Of a stretch of 64,000 nt of DNA, positions 47,801 to 62,800 are shown one piece after another. The position numbers and the translations under genes were made by a program. Source of the DNA: Symsagittifera roscoffensis (taxonomy: Eukaryota > Xenacoelomorpha > Acoela > Convolutidae). The notes under the pieces were generated by a model. That model searched no databases. It worked only from the letters and a program-made list of their open reading frames with translations, and had not been told where the DNA came from. The DNA is taken from the NCBI RefSeq assembly GCF_963678635.1, contig NC_087067.1, positions 11,207,716 through 11,271,715 on the forward strand, given 5' to 3'. How positions within the stretch are numbered: position 1 is the stretch's first letter; every line of letters starts with the position of its first letter.

Positions 47801-50800
47801 ACACGGTTAACTTACAGGATATAGTTGAAGAAGATGTTTTTCAATACCACTTTGTTTGAGACTGTGATCTGTACATTCTGGGGACAATCCACACAAACCC
47901 AGTGCCAGTAAAACAAAAGTGCCTGCTTGTTCACACAGTTCTCCACCTACAAAAGTTAGAAAAGTAAAGCCAACATGCAGTTGGAAAAGCATTGAGCTCA
48001 GAAAAACTAACAATTTTGAAGATGCAGTTTATCGACTTCGAGTTTTATAGTTCCAATAAAGAAGCAATTAAGGCTCATTAAAAATGGGGCTCTTTTTTCC
48101 TATCCCCCACTTGCGATTTTTACAATTAAAATTATTGTTAGGTTTATCCGATTGTTCTGAAGTGACATGCGGACTAACTAAGCCATGGCAGACATCATTG
48201 TTCTTCATACATAACCTTGTAAAACCACTCGCTACACCATAAAATAGATGATCATGCCACGTGGGGGAAATAAAAAGAGCCAAAAGTGGATATAGCTCTA
48301 ACTGTTTAACAAAAAGACAACTTGCACTTCGCAAATATAACGAAGAAACGGCAAAAACAATCTCTAAAAATGACAACGGAAAAAAGAAAGACAGAAATAT
48401 GTCAAGAACAAAGCAATTTGACAATAGGATAAGATTAATCAGTAGTTGTGCAAGAAGCACAGAATAATCCAATCACTGTAATCTAAGGGAAGCAATAAAA
48501 CAAAGACCTAGACAAAAAATCCCATTTTTGCAGTCGGTGGCAGGGGTTTAGTTAACACAGAGGCGAAGCTGCGCTTCTCAACCACTAGCGAGAAAACGAT
48601 TTAAAAAGCAGCTCTATAAAAGAAAAGGTAGAACAAGCCATGAAATAATAAAATTTTCTGTGGCGGATTCGATCCAAGGGCCAGGAGATTTAGAGTCCCC
48701 TGTCCTCGCATCTACGCCACGGGCCCTTGACAATTAATTAACACTAGCCACATAGCAGCTATAGACGCTTATGAAATGCGATTGCAATGCAGCAAAAACG
48801 GCAGCGAATACAAAAAGACATAGAAAAATGTGAAAGATCACACTATTTTACATGTAATAAATGGAAAGCAGCAAGCCAAATTATGTTTAACTTATGCATT
48901 TCAAAAGAAAGCGAATTAAATTTCTAAAATCGAAAAAATTTATGAAATCGAGCAAATTCAGATCACTTTTCTCGACAAGCATTTTTTTGCATTTTTGAAA
49001 CTGAACCGTAGCCAACAGAGATGGAAAAAAGGAAAGTTTTCAAGAATTTTATGACATTTCCTGAAAAAAAAACATCACTTCGTTCTTTTACGCTTAACCG
49101 CGACCTATAGGGCATTAATATAAAACCTAACTTGATCCCCTACAAGTGTTCTTTGAGGTGAACAAAATCGCCAGGAAAACACACCCAACATCATAGTTCC
49201 TTCCAGTCACTATCAAAAGTTCGGAGTTCGGAGACTACAGGATTAAAACTCGGACCCTCCGCATTGAGAATCACATACATTCATCGCTGAGTCATGGCTT
49301 CTCGAATTAGAGCTGCAATTTTCTTAGGGGATATAACTAGAAGATGCTATTGCACTTATAGTTGCATTGGAATTTTCTATTTGCAATGGAAAACAAGGAA
49401 AGCCTCTAGGATAAATCAAGTAAAACCAAGTTTTCTCGGCTTAAATCAAGCATTATTAAGCTTTTGTAAGCCCGCTTAGCCTGACCTTTTTAGCTTGAAA
49501 TTAGACCAAAAAATCACAAAAAAAAATAAACTGGTTTTCCTCGACACTGAGAAAAAAAAATTTTGAAAGTTTTTTTGTTCAAATCACGACTGAAAGATCA
49601 AGACTCAAAATGAGATATCAATTAACCCAGTCTGATGACTATTTGTGGTATTTCGTCCCTTTTTTCAAATGGTCGGAACAAAAACGGCACCAGCAATCTC
49701 GTCTTTGCTGTAAGAAATTAAAATGCAAAGTGCAACTTGTTCCGAACAAAAAAAATTAGCTTGAACAAAAACAAGGATCAAATACATCCAATTCACTCCA
49801 TTTATGCAAGTATCAACATCCTAGATTGCTGTTATCCAAAAGAGCCAGGATGTCTAAAATTGTAAAAACTGGATGGACTATTGTTTTCTCAGCGTTGCTG
49901 CTGTTTCAAACCTGTATAGCTTAAAATTTTCAATTGCAGCAATCTTGTTTTTGGCTAAACACGCGTCAACCCAAGTCATGACGCCGGCTTATTATTGAGA
50001 CAACAAATGACTTGATTTGGGATAATCGGGTCAAAAGGTATTATATGCACTTCTATAATAAGGAAGCGTGGTTAGCTTCCTTTTAGCAAATGAATTTGAA
50101 TTGAACTTACAAAGAAATCAGAAATCAAACCGCAAAAAAGCATGAACTTTTAAGACTTTTTGCTAAAAAGGAAGCTAACATCGAAAACAAGTTCAAAGAT
50201 AATTTAAGTTTTTGAATTACAAATTTTCATCGATAAGTTTCAAGTCGGCTTTTACAGCACTATGAGTTCATTTTTACAAACGATTTCACCAAATTGTGGT
50301 TTGCGGTAAAATTGCTTCAGTAACAAACCCTAACAACCAGACTAACCTTGCTGTGAATGAGATGAGGATAGAAGACACTCCACAAATGTGGGAAGTGGGG
50401 CGTGAACATCTTCTTCTCCAGGGGGGAGAGGGTGAGAGCGGTGAGGACTGTGAAGAAGTACTGGAATCTGTAGGTGCCCATGGACAGAGACGGAAAGTCC
50501 TCCAACATGCCCAGTAAGTGCCTCAGGATCTAAGGAGTGCGTTTCATTTTAAGGGATATTAAGGAGCTTTTTTTAAACAGCAACTTAATCAACAATCAAT
50601 TAGGCCATGCCACCATGAGCTAAATAGCGTTTCTTTTACAGATAACAAAAACAAAATCGGAAAAACAATTGTTAAAAGCCATTCCACCAATAATTATTGT
50701 TTTTTTGCAAGTCATTTGATGCTACGACCAGGAAGAGATTTGGAACTACTTTGACCTACTCGGTGCCCAAAACGCAATCATATTTGGTACCATTGTCCAA

Positions 50801-53800
50801 AAACTAATTCAGTCCGACCATTTGTATGACCCCCATTGTGCGACAACCATTTTTCTGAATGCGCTAATACATACTAAATTTCAGGGGTAGCGCGCACCAA
50901 CATGTATGGTCAAAAACTTCCAAGAAATGCCTATTAGCTACAGTTTTAATATGCTTCGTTTTGACTGCGGCGCAGAATTTGTCACAATATAGTCGTTTTA
51001 GTGTTTTGGTGCGCGCGGAAAACCAGTAATTGAAAAACCTACATTAAAAGAACATACCTTATGGACAACAGTCAAAACTCGCTCCTCGTATTGCACAGTG
51101 CCATTCTTATTACTATCTGGCAGACTGAATTTGTCGACACAACTTTTCCAGTAGTTGTACAAGTGACCACTGTCTGGAATCAACATCATCAGCACCTCTG
51201 CCGCTTCGAATCTGACTCTGTAATTGTTCTCGGCTATTAGGAACTGTTTCACCCACAAATCTAGATTGTTCAGGGCCCAGTTGACCATGTGTGGAGACCT
51301 GGACAAATAAATGAAACCTCGTCATAAAAGAAAAAATACCAAAGTATAGACAACAAAAACAAAATCGGAAAAACAATTGTTAAAAACCATTCCACCAAAA
51401 ATTATAGTATTTGCTACTGTGATTATTTGGTTGGAAAAGTGTAAATGAACTCAAATAAAATTAACAGTTTCTTTCAACGTTCGAGCATTGATGTCACTTT
51501 AAACACAGACGCGAAGCGGAGCTTCGCTTTACTTGCGATGTAACAAAAGCACAGCATTGCAAGCTAATAAATAGACAGTAAGATGAAATAAATAATTTAA
51601 AAAAATTGACAAAACCAACACTTTTTTTAGAAACCACGAGAATGGAATCTCGAAAACAGAGGAGAAAAAACCACTAGCATTAAATAAGCTTTTCGTAAAA
51701 TATTCCGCAGTTAAACCTTCCAACTTTTATACTGCCAACTGACATGACTTGTTCAAAACAAGAAAAATTCTTTTTTTATTATTTAACGATGCAAAATAAT
51801 TTCACTAAGCTGACAAACAAGAGCCGAAATTATTTACGCCGAATAAGAGTTCTCAGCAAAAAAAAACACAGGGAAGTTAAATTTAAAAAGCTACCGAGGA
51901 GTTAATCAACGACACTTGAGACTATAATGAAAGCTGCTTCTAGCGCAAAAAAATGTGGCGTGGAAACTAAGTTGACAAACATAAGCCGTTAAACTATAGT
52001 CTGACTATGCTATTTTCCCGAAAAACTTCAGACGCTAAAAAAAAAAGTTGCTGCCGGGACTCAAAACTGAGACCATAGGGAGCAAAGGCAGCCGCATTAC
52101 CTTCAGGGCAGAGAGAAGGGGCCTTGAAAATTCTAAGAATCGATAATAAAGCAACATCAATTTCAATTTTATATATGTAAAAGTTGTTGACAGAAAAAGT
52201 CTGGTTTCCGATTACAAGACACTCGCTGGCTTAAAAGACACTAAAAAGAAGTCTAAATAGACTAAATAATTCATTTCAATTTTTGTGCCTTTAGCTGATG
52301 CCGAAAATTTAAAGGAAAACTTAAATGCATGAATTTATTTAAGTTGAAAAAAATTGAAATAAAACAAAGAGACTGCATCATTAACAGGATTTTGTCAACA
52401 TTCATATGTTTTTCCTTTCATTATGATGCAAATTAGCTAGTAAAAAAATTTCTATTAACAATTCGGAAAAAAGAATGACAAAAAATGGTAAAATCATAAA
52501 TTATATTTAGATCATTATTATGGGCTTGGAATGAAAAACATAAATAAGTTGATCGGCCATTTCACGACAGTTATAAATTCATGGCGGGGCAAAAGCCCGT
52601 TAACCTATGCAACAGACTGTTGGAAATAAGTGTCAATGTCAATGAATTCAAGAAAAACCGGAAAGAATGAATTTTGGATGAAAATCAACCAATCGAAAAA
52701 AATAAATGAAAGCTTTTTCATTTTCCAACGAAATTTATGATGAACACTTCTTTCCATGCCACTCAGAATGCTTGAAAATATTTAAACTTGGAATTCATTC
52801 ACGTTTATTTTTCATGCGTTTATTTTAACGTAAAAAGAAAATCGCGAAAAAGCAACGACCTGAAGAAAACAAAAACGAAGACAAGAAACAACGGGCAAAA
52901 TTGTATTTGATAACTAGTTCCTGATAAACCAAATACAAACTGTTGTCATCAAAAAATTGAGCTGAAAAGTTTTTACGAGACATCTCTCCTGAAACACAAA
53001 CTTATACAAAAATTCAACCCTCATACTAGGCAAAATGAGTTGACTTGGCCAATACTACAAAAAAAACAATAAAACCATTCAAAATCAGAGTTGGTATATT
53101 GACAAGTTTCAACATCGAATCGTAGCTGCACTTCGCTAACACAAACAAAAAATTGCCAAGAAAAAACAGCTCCAAAAGTGAAACAAGAAAAGGTAGAAAC
53201 ATGCATTGAATAAGAAAACTTTTGCTACGCGTCGGATTCAAACCTCCGACCTCGCGATTATGAGTTTCACCTCCTCGCATCTCCGCCACGGGCTCTTGAA
53301 AAACTGCTAACGCTAGCCACCAATGAACCGCCTCCAGATGCTAATAAAATTGCCAAGGCAATGCAGCAAAATTGCAACCAAACAAACAAAATTAGTGCAA
53401 AGCGAGGAAATTAATTTCATACCAGTCGATTAGGAGTCTTACGTCCTTTCCTATGAGCACTTGCTACCAATAAAGCAAAAAATAGATGCTATGAAAATTC
53501 CAATGCCAGAGATTGTGATTGAAGCAAAAGTTTTGCCAATATTTGCTACTTTCGTTTAAAAAAGTACCTTCAAAGAACGCAAGAAAACAGAGAAAAAACG
53601 GTTATATTTTACAAAAAAAATATCAACATTCGAATTTCAAGGAAAAAATAGATGACCGCAAATCGCTTTGAAATTCTGGAACAATTTATGATTGACACTT
53701 TTCAATAAAATCAGCCTAATTTGAGAAAATTGGAGCAATAGGTAAAATTTATATTTCGCTGGGAAATTCGACAATTAAATTCTACTTATGAAACTAGACG

Positions 53801-56800
53801 TCGATCACGTTTTTCGCGACCTTTTACACATTCGCTGTTCGATAGTTGAGTTTGCCTACGTTTTGACAGCGTTCATAGACTCTTAAAAAGCCGTAAGGGT
53901 GTCACAAATGGTGTCACCAACATTTGAGACTTAGGTTGGAAAAAAGAATTGTCGTACTATTACACTACGCTAGCTAAAGTTTGCTAGTATAAACAAGAAC
54001 ACCAGCGGATTTGGGGGGGGGGGGGGGGGTGGGGGTGCGGACGTCCCCTTTCAGGGATTCGACCCCCTGCACACCCAAAGGCTGCCATTTTTGGCTGACT
54101 GACCCTAAATTTTTTCTAAGAGCGCCTTTGGCGCCATAATATACTAATTTAGAGCGGGGAGATAGCGCCGAAAAACGCGATTTTTTGGTCAACAAAGCGC
54201 AGAAAATTTGGTGAAAATGGGGTCTTTATAGTGATTTGGGAGAGCTCAGAAAATCAATTGGTCGACCTAAAAAAAGGTCAAAAATTTCATTTTTTTTGAA
54301 AATCCCCCCTAGAGAAAATCCTAGTTCCGCCCCTGAACAAGAAAGACATTTAATCGATATCTGCACGATTTGTACAGCAAAGCTGTACCGTATTTCTTAA
54401 ATTCATTTTCTGCTAATTTTGACTTCGATTTTGTGCAAAAAAGATAGCGAATAGAAACGTCTAACGACTCTTATTGTAACGACTCTTATTGTGGTTGAAA
54501 ATTTGTCATCATTCGGTCACTTCATGATGAGAATAGCCCCCAGCTAAGTCATTTTCTGCAAAAAGCCTGGTATCTGGTTGCAATACCCTTGCTTATCACA
54601 AAGATAATCATTCAAGTGTCTTTCTTTTATATTAATGCATAACTTAATAGCAACCTGGCGCATTCCTTGATGAGAGTGAGAGTTGGTCTGGGACAAAGAG
54701 CCAACAGTCGCGGCATGTACTTGACCATGTGTTGGGTGACTGTGACTCCACTGTTTCCCTGGCTCAGTTGACACTCTACTTTGGCCAGCACTCTCAAGTA
54801 GGGCTTCACTGTCTCGGGGGATAACACGCCACTGGATAGGATCAACTCACAGAACCGAACGGGGATCTAAACCGAAACTGTTTGATCATAACCATTTTAA
54901 CAAATTATGAAGAGGAGTCTTTCATCAGTAGTGATGTATTTCGGTGAGTTGCCCCATTTTTAATTTGAGAACTGAAACTCTTGTTGTTCAAGACTCACAA
55001 TCAGCCTTTTTTCAGGGTGAAGCTCACATAAAAGGTATCATTACAAGCGTAAAGGGTTTTTACATGATTTTTTAGATTCAGGAAATTTGGTCAATTCCCG
55101 TTATAAAACTGACTGAACTAACGGGTCATCAAATATCTAACTTAGGCTATAATGGTTGAGTAATTTGTCTTGATCTAATGACAAGTCTTGATCTAACGAT
55201 GCATCAATGGACGAAACATTGCAGATTACTCACCAATTCGTAGGGGGTCAAAATTAGCGGCGGGGTGTGGACATTTTTTAAACAAGAAAGGCATTCTTCA
55301 TTGCGGTGGAGGGGTTCAAAATTATCAGGCTGTTACCGCAAATTTGGATCAATTCTGATCAATATTATGCCAAAATCAAGCAAAAATTTTCTAGAAAAGT
55401 GAAATTAGCACAAAATTTCAATGATTTAACCCAGATGACAATTTATTTTGCATTTTAAAGACAATTTTTTCTATTTCGTGCTCTCAAAATTGATAAATTT
55501 TCCAAAAACTTTGGATATAAACTTTATGCTATGAAAATTTCCGTGGGCTCCATTCAGACCCCCCCCCCCCTCAAACTTGGAGGAGTTAATATTCTAGGGG
55601 GGATGGGGTCAACGAAGAAGTAAATTTGTGCTGCTGGGGGTCCCGACAATTAAGTAGTGCAGTAGTATTAATTAAATCTTACGAAATTTTCGAAATTCTT
55701 ATCCATCCTGACTAGCATTTGGAGTATCGACGACACACTGTCCAGGTTAATCTCTTCCTCAATTAAAATCTTGAGGAACTCGTAGTTGTTACTAGTTAGA
55801 GCACCCATATCAGTCTCAGCCAGACATCTGGCTAGGTCCTGGAAGTCCCTGTTGCTTCCCGATCCACTGGTGGCACCCAATGCACATGATTTGTCCAGCA
55901 GAAGTTCAATGAGCTCCACTATGTTGTGAAAAACTGCCGACTTCTTCTTTCCCTGCAATGAAAAAACCCTGCAAATCACGTGATACCACGTGAGACTTTG
56001 TCTCACTGCACAATATACCACGTGAGACTCTGTCTCAAAGTTATATCCACATCAGAAAACCGCTCTTTTCAAGTTTCCTCACCTAATAAAATTACTAAAT
56101 TAAACTAATCAAAACTGTTCACAAGTCATTTTGCATGCAAGAGTAAAATTTTGTTCACTTGTTCACGCCAACACGTTTTAATACTGTTTGTAACATGAAA
56201 GCTCATTTTAAAAAATACTTTCATACATTGAACTTCAGAAAAAAAACAAGGGGGACTAGGTTTCGAGAGCGCTGGATCAAAAATCTTCAGTCTTTTAATT
56301 GATTTTCTGGAAAACCAAAAATCACCGGCAAATTAACGTTCAGGTGCTTTCTCAAAGCTAGTTAGTTTAGCCAAAATCCCATGAGAAAATGGTATAACAT
56401 TTTGCCAGAAACAGACGATGTAAAATAGTACCTATTCCTATCCCTTGGGTGATACTAGTAAAAGGGTCAAAATAATTAATGCGTAGCATTAAGAGCTCCC
56501 TTGATTTGGCACGTTGAATCCGCTTCCCATTACAACTTCATCATAAACGTATTTTGGTTAAAAAAAAAACATTTTCGATTTCAATACTGCTAATGTAAGC
56601 TTCAAAATTACATCTTGAATCTTAAAATCTGCTGAAAACATCGTTAAAACCCGTGTCTGTACAAAACAATTCATTACAAAACAGTCCGTACAAAAAAATC
56701 TAAAAAATTATAACGAAGTCCAAAAACCAGTCCCACATAAAACAGTCCCAATGATACAAGTGATAACTTTTCCAGAAACTGATGAAAAAAATTTAGCACG

Positions 56801-59800
56801 GATTGAACAATTTTTGGTTCCGGATGATAATTAGTAGTATAAGAGGGAATATATTGCACGATAGTGCACTTTCAAATTTTCTTCAAAAAATTTGAAAGCA
56901 TCACTCGAAACATTTTATTGACAATAAAATTCTTACTGTTCATGAGTTCTACGTGTATGATTTACTAAAATTTTGTTTTCGTTCTCTGAATCAACGACAC
57001 CCGGCATTTTTTTTTGAATTCCATTTTTCACTAAAAACTTACGTTTATCATACAAGAAAATCGAGTTCTCGGACATTTGATCTGCCATTCTGTAACAATA
57101 AAAGGAAGTCATGCTCATTGACATATAGAGGTTCCAAGTTATTAAACCTATTAATTGTCAATAATCTACTTCCTGAAAAAGTTGGTTTTATGTCCAATAA
57201 AGTAAAATTTTTGTTTGTTCATAAGTTTAGGGATAATTACATACTTGGCAATAATGATCTAGTACATAAAAAATTTTCCCCATAAAAAGAATTAAATCGA
57301 CACCTTTGATTAAATGCTATCAGACGCTGATTTGAGGTTGCGACTCTATCCTGAAAATATGACTGGCTAATTCTTCTAAAAATTCGAGAAAATCCACTTT
57401 TTGTGAATTTGAGTGAGTTTTTCAAACACTTGAAAAATTGAAAAAAAAATCCGTTTTTTTTATTCAGTTTATAATGATACTGTATAGACGTATTGCGCTT
57501 AAGTCGTGCTTTGAAAATACCGAGCTTGTAAATTACGACATCTATTTAACTCGGATTTCAAATTGATCGAAAATATGAATTTTTCATCAAAATTAAAAAA
57601 ATAGCTTATAATTCTTTTATTATGATTTCTTTCAAATGTCATAAACATAAGACTAAATTCATGGCGAGACGATTACATAATGCATCCTTAAGCTACCCTT
57701 GATATACTGTTAAATAGAAGAAATTTCCTTAACCTAAATAATTAGATAAAAAATAATAATCATTTAATCAAAAAAATTAGTTTACTAAGACTATATTTAA
57801 AATCAAGTAAAAAATATAATCTTTACTGTCTAGGGTAGACTTTCAGTGGGTATTTTGTTGCCCTTTGTCTACTCTTTACTTTGTCATTTTGGTTCTTCAT
57901 AATGTTTGACGATGTTGTGTAAAAACTTGATTGGGGCGAAATAAATTCTTTCTTTCAATATAGAGTTACCTAGCTAACAGCAGCGTCCATTAGAAGCAGT
58001 TATCCGCGAAACAAAAAAGTTAACGCAATCAAAAAAGAACTTTTTTTAATCTAGTGCTTTTGACCTAGGCCCTGGGCTAGACATACTTGCACTATCAGAT
58101 GATTGGTTCTGCGATGGAACGTTTTCGGCTGCTCCAAATGTATTTTACCAAATCAATACAATACACGCTTAAGTTGAAGGATGTCTTGTACCTCTTGTTT
58201 ACGCTCTGCTTCTCAACAAAAAGGAATCAACATATTGTCGCCTCCTCGAAGTTTGAAATGTTGAGTCACTAAAACGCGTTACAATTGATTTTGAAGTATC
58301 TGTGCGAATCAATCACAGCTACCAATCAGAACGCTCAAACTCAGTTTCTTTTACATGAGTCAAAGCGTCAGGCGAAATGTTCAGTCGTCAGGCAACACCC
58401 ACGATTACAACAAAGACCTTAAATTTTGTCAGCTTATTCGAATGCTTCTGTTAAAAACGTTTCTACCAGTAGAAAACGTCCCCGCTGCGTTGAGCTTTTT
58501 CAAGGTCTAGCACCCCAAGAAAATCAACCGATTATCAAGTACTTCAAGGACACCTGTATTGCTAGACTGCCTTCTCAAGGATGAAAGTATCCCTGACTTA
58601 ACAGAGCAATGGAGTTGCCATCAAAGAGTATAAAATGACCTTACCCGCACCAACAACGCTGTAGAATGTTGGATCAGCAATTTCGTGAAATTAGTCAAGA
58701 GCAAGCACCCTTTTCCAAAACTCCTCGAGAAGCTCAAGGATGAATAAAATAAAGCCGAGATTTCACCAGAAAGTTAACTTTGTTTTCACTTTAATATTGA
58801 AAAATCAAGGAAATTAATCGCACATGGAAAAGTTTTATTACTTGGCAGTGTTGAATAAATTTAAAAAGTGAAAACAAAGTAAAGTAATAAAACTTTTCCA
58901 TGTGCGATTAATTTCCTTGATTTTTCAATATTGAGCTCGGGTTGATTTGAATCCGGCGCAACACTGGATACATGCAAGGTGCTGATTTTCTTTTCCTCCT
59001 CGCCCAACTTTCAAAGTTTGAGCCAATTTGTTGTACTCGAGACCTACCCGTTTCAAATTTGCCCAAATTTCAGCTTCTTTTCGGAAAATCGGAAAATTTT
59101 TAGTGCCACCGAGGATTCCACCTTTTGCTCTCTAGATTTTGAGTCTAACGCTTTAACCAGTAAACCATGATTCCTTTGATTTCGATCTGATTTATGGTTC
59201 ATTTTTTGGTTCTTTGATCTTTAAATACGCTCATGTTAGGTTTTTCAAAGCGTAAATCAATTCTGTCGGCGCCAAATTTTGGACTGTTTTGTATGGGATT
59301 GTTTCTAGGACCTTTTTTTAGTGTTTCGGACTGTTGTGTATGGGACTATTTTGTATATGCACCTGAAAATCCCATTTTCGTATTTCATATTAAACTATTA
59401 GTTTTTGGCATTCCCATCGATTTTAATCTTACATCTGCAGTGAATGATAGCAATTCGTTCAACGCATCAAACTCGAGTGCAGTCGATGCTATGACGTCAT
59501 TTTCCGAGTTGGCACTCTCGTCTTCGTCGTCCGAGAGAGTGACACACGTGGTGGTCGTGTTATTTCCACTACCCCCATTGGAGCTACTTGTCGTGCCAAT
59601 TGAAACTGAGTTCGAGGACTGGTGACCTTTGTGAAGTTTCACGTCCAGAAAGAATTTCACCTGCAAAACCACTAAGATATAGTAAAAATAAAGTTACAAA
59701 TTTCAGGGTTAAAAACAATTACTGCGGCTATTTTCATTTCCCCAACATAATAGCATCAATATTTTTGGGTAATGAGTAGTTTTACAAGGGTATGTAAGAA

Positions 59801-62800
59801 GAGCAAACAAGTGAAAAAAACTCAATTAGTCCATAGGCCAACTTGATAAAGTTTTACGCAGGTGCTCGGTGGGGTCGGTGGGTTTGAGTGTGGGTTAAAG
59901 GAGCAATGAGTACTCAAACAACCCAGCAATGAGACGTAATATGCACAGACAAATTATTTCTTTGAGGTTCACACAAATGACCAGAACAATTTAAGCGTTC
60001 TTAAAATCATTGCAAACTTTCTTCGGCAAAACTTCATAGATCAGAACACTAGCAAGCCGTGACCGTTTTTGATGCCAAAAATAGTTTACCAAACGAGAGG
60101 TATAAAATAAATGATTCAAAAATTCTCAAAAGCTCAAAATCTGTCTTACGCCGAGTTTAATTGGTTGAAATTAAACTAAAACCAAATAATTCCAGGTCTC
60201 TAGGCAGTATTTTTTTGTGCCTACATTAAAACATCTCGATTTTCTATTTTCAATCACCACCCTTCAAAATTAAGTTTACCATAGAGCCAATGGTTCCAAC
60301 TGAAATCAGCAACAGTGATTCCCTCCTGCCCATTCGTGCTACATCCATCAAGAGGGAGCAGTACTCGAAGAAGTGTCTTAAGTGTCTTCTTCTGAGTAGA
60401 GAACTGTTGGCGAAGTTGACCAGTGTCTTCAGGAAAGAACGAAGCTCACTTTTACAATACACCTGCCACTCATCGTCACTATCACACAACATTTTAAAAA
60501 AAGGTTGAACAAATTTGTTTCAAATACTTAAGTAAATCTCAAAAACAACTTCCAGTACAAAAACGCTCAAAAGATAGAAACTTTAACCTGTTACCGATTC
60601 AAAATACACTTAGCATCGCTCATGATACACAGCATGTCTCATGCTTAAGTTTACATCCATATTCAACGGTCAAGTAATTCTAAAGCAGTCCAGAAAAAAA
60701 ACAGAGCAACTCAACTCAGAAGAAACTCAATGAGAACAAAATCAGAATGCAGTATTCCGTTGAGCAAGCTCCAATTACCTGCACTATATTTCTTCTTGAA
60801 CTTACCTAGTCTTGCTACAGACGTTTGATATGGCCAAGAATATCAACTTCTGTACGAGTCCTCTGATATGCGCATTGGGACACCTGATCAACACCTGGTT
60901 CAGCCACCAATCATTTTGACTCAGGTGTTTTATCAACCACTTGCACACTTCCACACACTCTGAGTACAATGACGTCACGAAATCAAGCCAGAAATTAATG
61001 CTCGGACTCTCTCGAGAGTGAACTAGAGTCTCCAACACGAATGTCGTGCTCAACTTCGCACGTTGAAACTCGAAATGATTAGATGATTTCGGATCGCCAG
61101 GAGTCGGCAACGTTTTTGCCACAACATCATTGAATTTATACAGGAACTCAAAATAGTTCTTGTCAAACAGCAATCTATCGTGGCGTAACTGGAGGTTATC
61201 AGTGTTTATTGAAGCGCAAAACGTCTCCGATGGACTCAAATTAGGAATCAGTGAAGCCTTCTCTTCACTTCGCATTAAATCTACACTGCGCTCGTAGAAC
61301 AGCATGTAAGCGCTGTGTGACTTCTCGAAGGCATAGTCGACAAACTTTTCAGTGAGTTGGTTGAATGTCTTGGACACCATCTGGCCTCCGAAGCACTCTT
61401 GAGGAATGTTGTCTGGATTGAAAGGCTTCACTTCGGAGTCGTTGAACAGAAACCTGAACATACCACGGAAATATCATCTTTTCTAACTCAAGACACTATC
61501 TCTTTTCTAACTCAATTTACAATAAGATAATTCAACTACTTTTGAATCTAGAATGAATATTTCTAAATGGATGAAAAGAGCCGACGATAGCAAATCAGCA
61601 TGCAAAAGTTGCAAACATAGGTGTCCCTCATTAAATCATCTAAATTAAACACGAAATCTCATGTAACTTATTTCTCTGACTGATCTCTGTTTTTTGAACT
61701 CACCACACATCCGATTGCGGATAGGATCTATCTCTCACGAAACAGTAATAATGACCACTTTCAGCCGCCCCTGTGTGAACTGTAACTCCAATCAACTCAT
61801 AATTCAGTTCCTCTTGCTGGCCCGAATCCAGTCCCGCCGATGCCGATGATGATGACGTCGCACCTCCCGATGCACTCCTGGAGTTGGAATTATCGCCGAC
61901 CAGGTACGTTTCGGTGTACTTTCCCATATTGATGTGATTTGGGAACAGAAAGTGGGTGTTGACTTTCTCCCGCGCCATCGATTCCATGTTGAACTTGTAT
62001 CGCATGGTGTTTATGACAAGAATCCGAGGCAACTTCTTGAAACTTGCTCTGAAACAACGCCACGGTCCACTGATAATTCATATCTTGGTTCTCTTTTGGG
62101 AAAAGTTCGTTTCATGTAAAAGACCAAATTAAACAAACCACACCAGCAAATACCTTGACACGTTATCAGCTGCTTCGACTCTTATAAACCTTGCTAAGCA
62201 CAAAAAATAAAGCTAAAGTTTCCTTGGTTTTATTCAAATGAAGTTCTTCAATTTGGAGCATAAGAAAAAAAATTGCAATAAGGTAAATAAATATTACTAT
62301 TGAGAAACTTTTAAGTAAAAAGAGCCAAATAATGAAGTCTTTAGAGCAGCAATAAAGGCAACCATGGGTGGTTCGAATCCCGTCAAGATGGTTGCTAGAG
62401 GGCGAAGTAAAACTTCTAATTTACGGAAAAAAAAAGTAAGAGCAACGAGCCAAATTGAGGAGCTGAACTACTTATACTTTGGGGTTTTCCCAAAAGGAAA
62501 AACAGTCCATAGCCATAGTTTAATCTTAGTGAACATAGATAGATTATGATCATTCGTATCTTGTGAAAAATTCGCCTCCATCGCGGACTTATTCATCCAA
62601 GTTGAACTAGCACCACCCCCCCCCCACAAAAAAAAACCCAACTAGACATCATCCTCTTTGTCCTCTATGAAAACTTAATGCAGGGAGATTAAGCACACAC
62701 GAAATTTCCACCTAGTTATGAACTTACAATTTTGCAAACAGGGGAAATTTTAACTTGATCGGATTGATGTTAGGGTATTTTGTACCTCTTTTCAGCTCGC

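Larger units (their letters stand above)
56039..59432 (-). other. USP34 intron sequence (55953-59432), mostly unassigned
   Basis: Apart from the MULE remnant, the inverted repeat and a SINE head, I see nothing specific in this AT-rich stretch. Confidence 0.5.

Noticed and set aside
48068-48472. 134-codon minus-strand ORF with hydrophobic N-terminus
   Set aside because: Part of it is a dispersed repeat also present at about 23700 and 59720, where the frame is not kept.
62349-62400. tRNA-like GGTTCGAATCCCG on the plus strand
   Set aside because: A B-box-like motif is present, but no A box or tRNA fold at the right distance; at most a decayed SINE.
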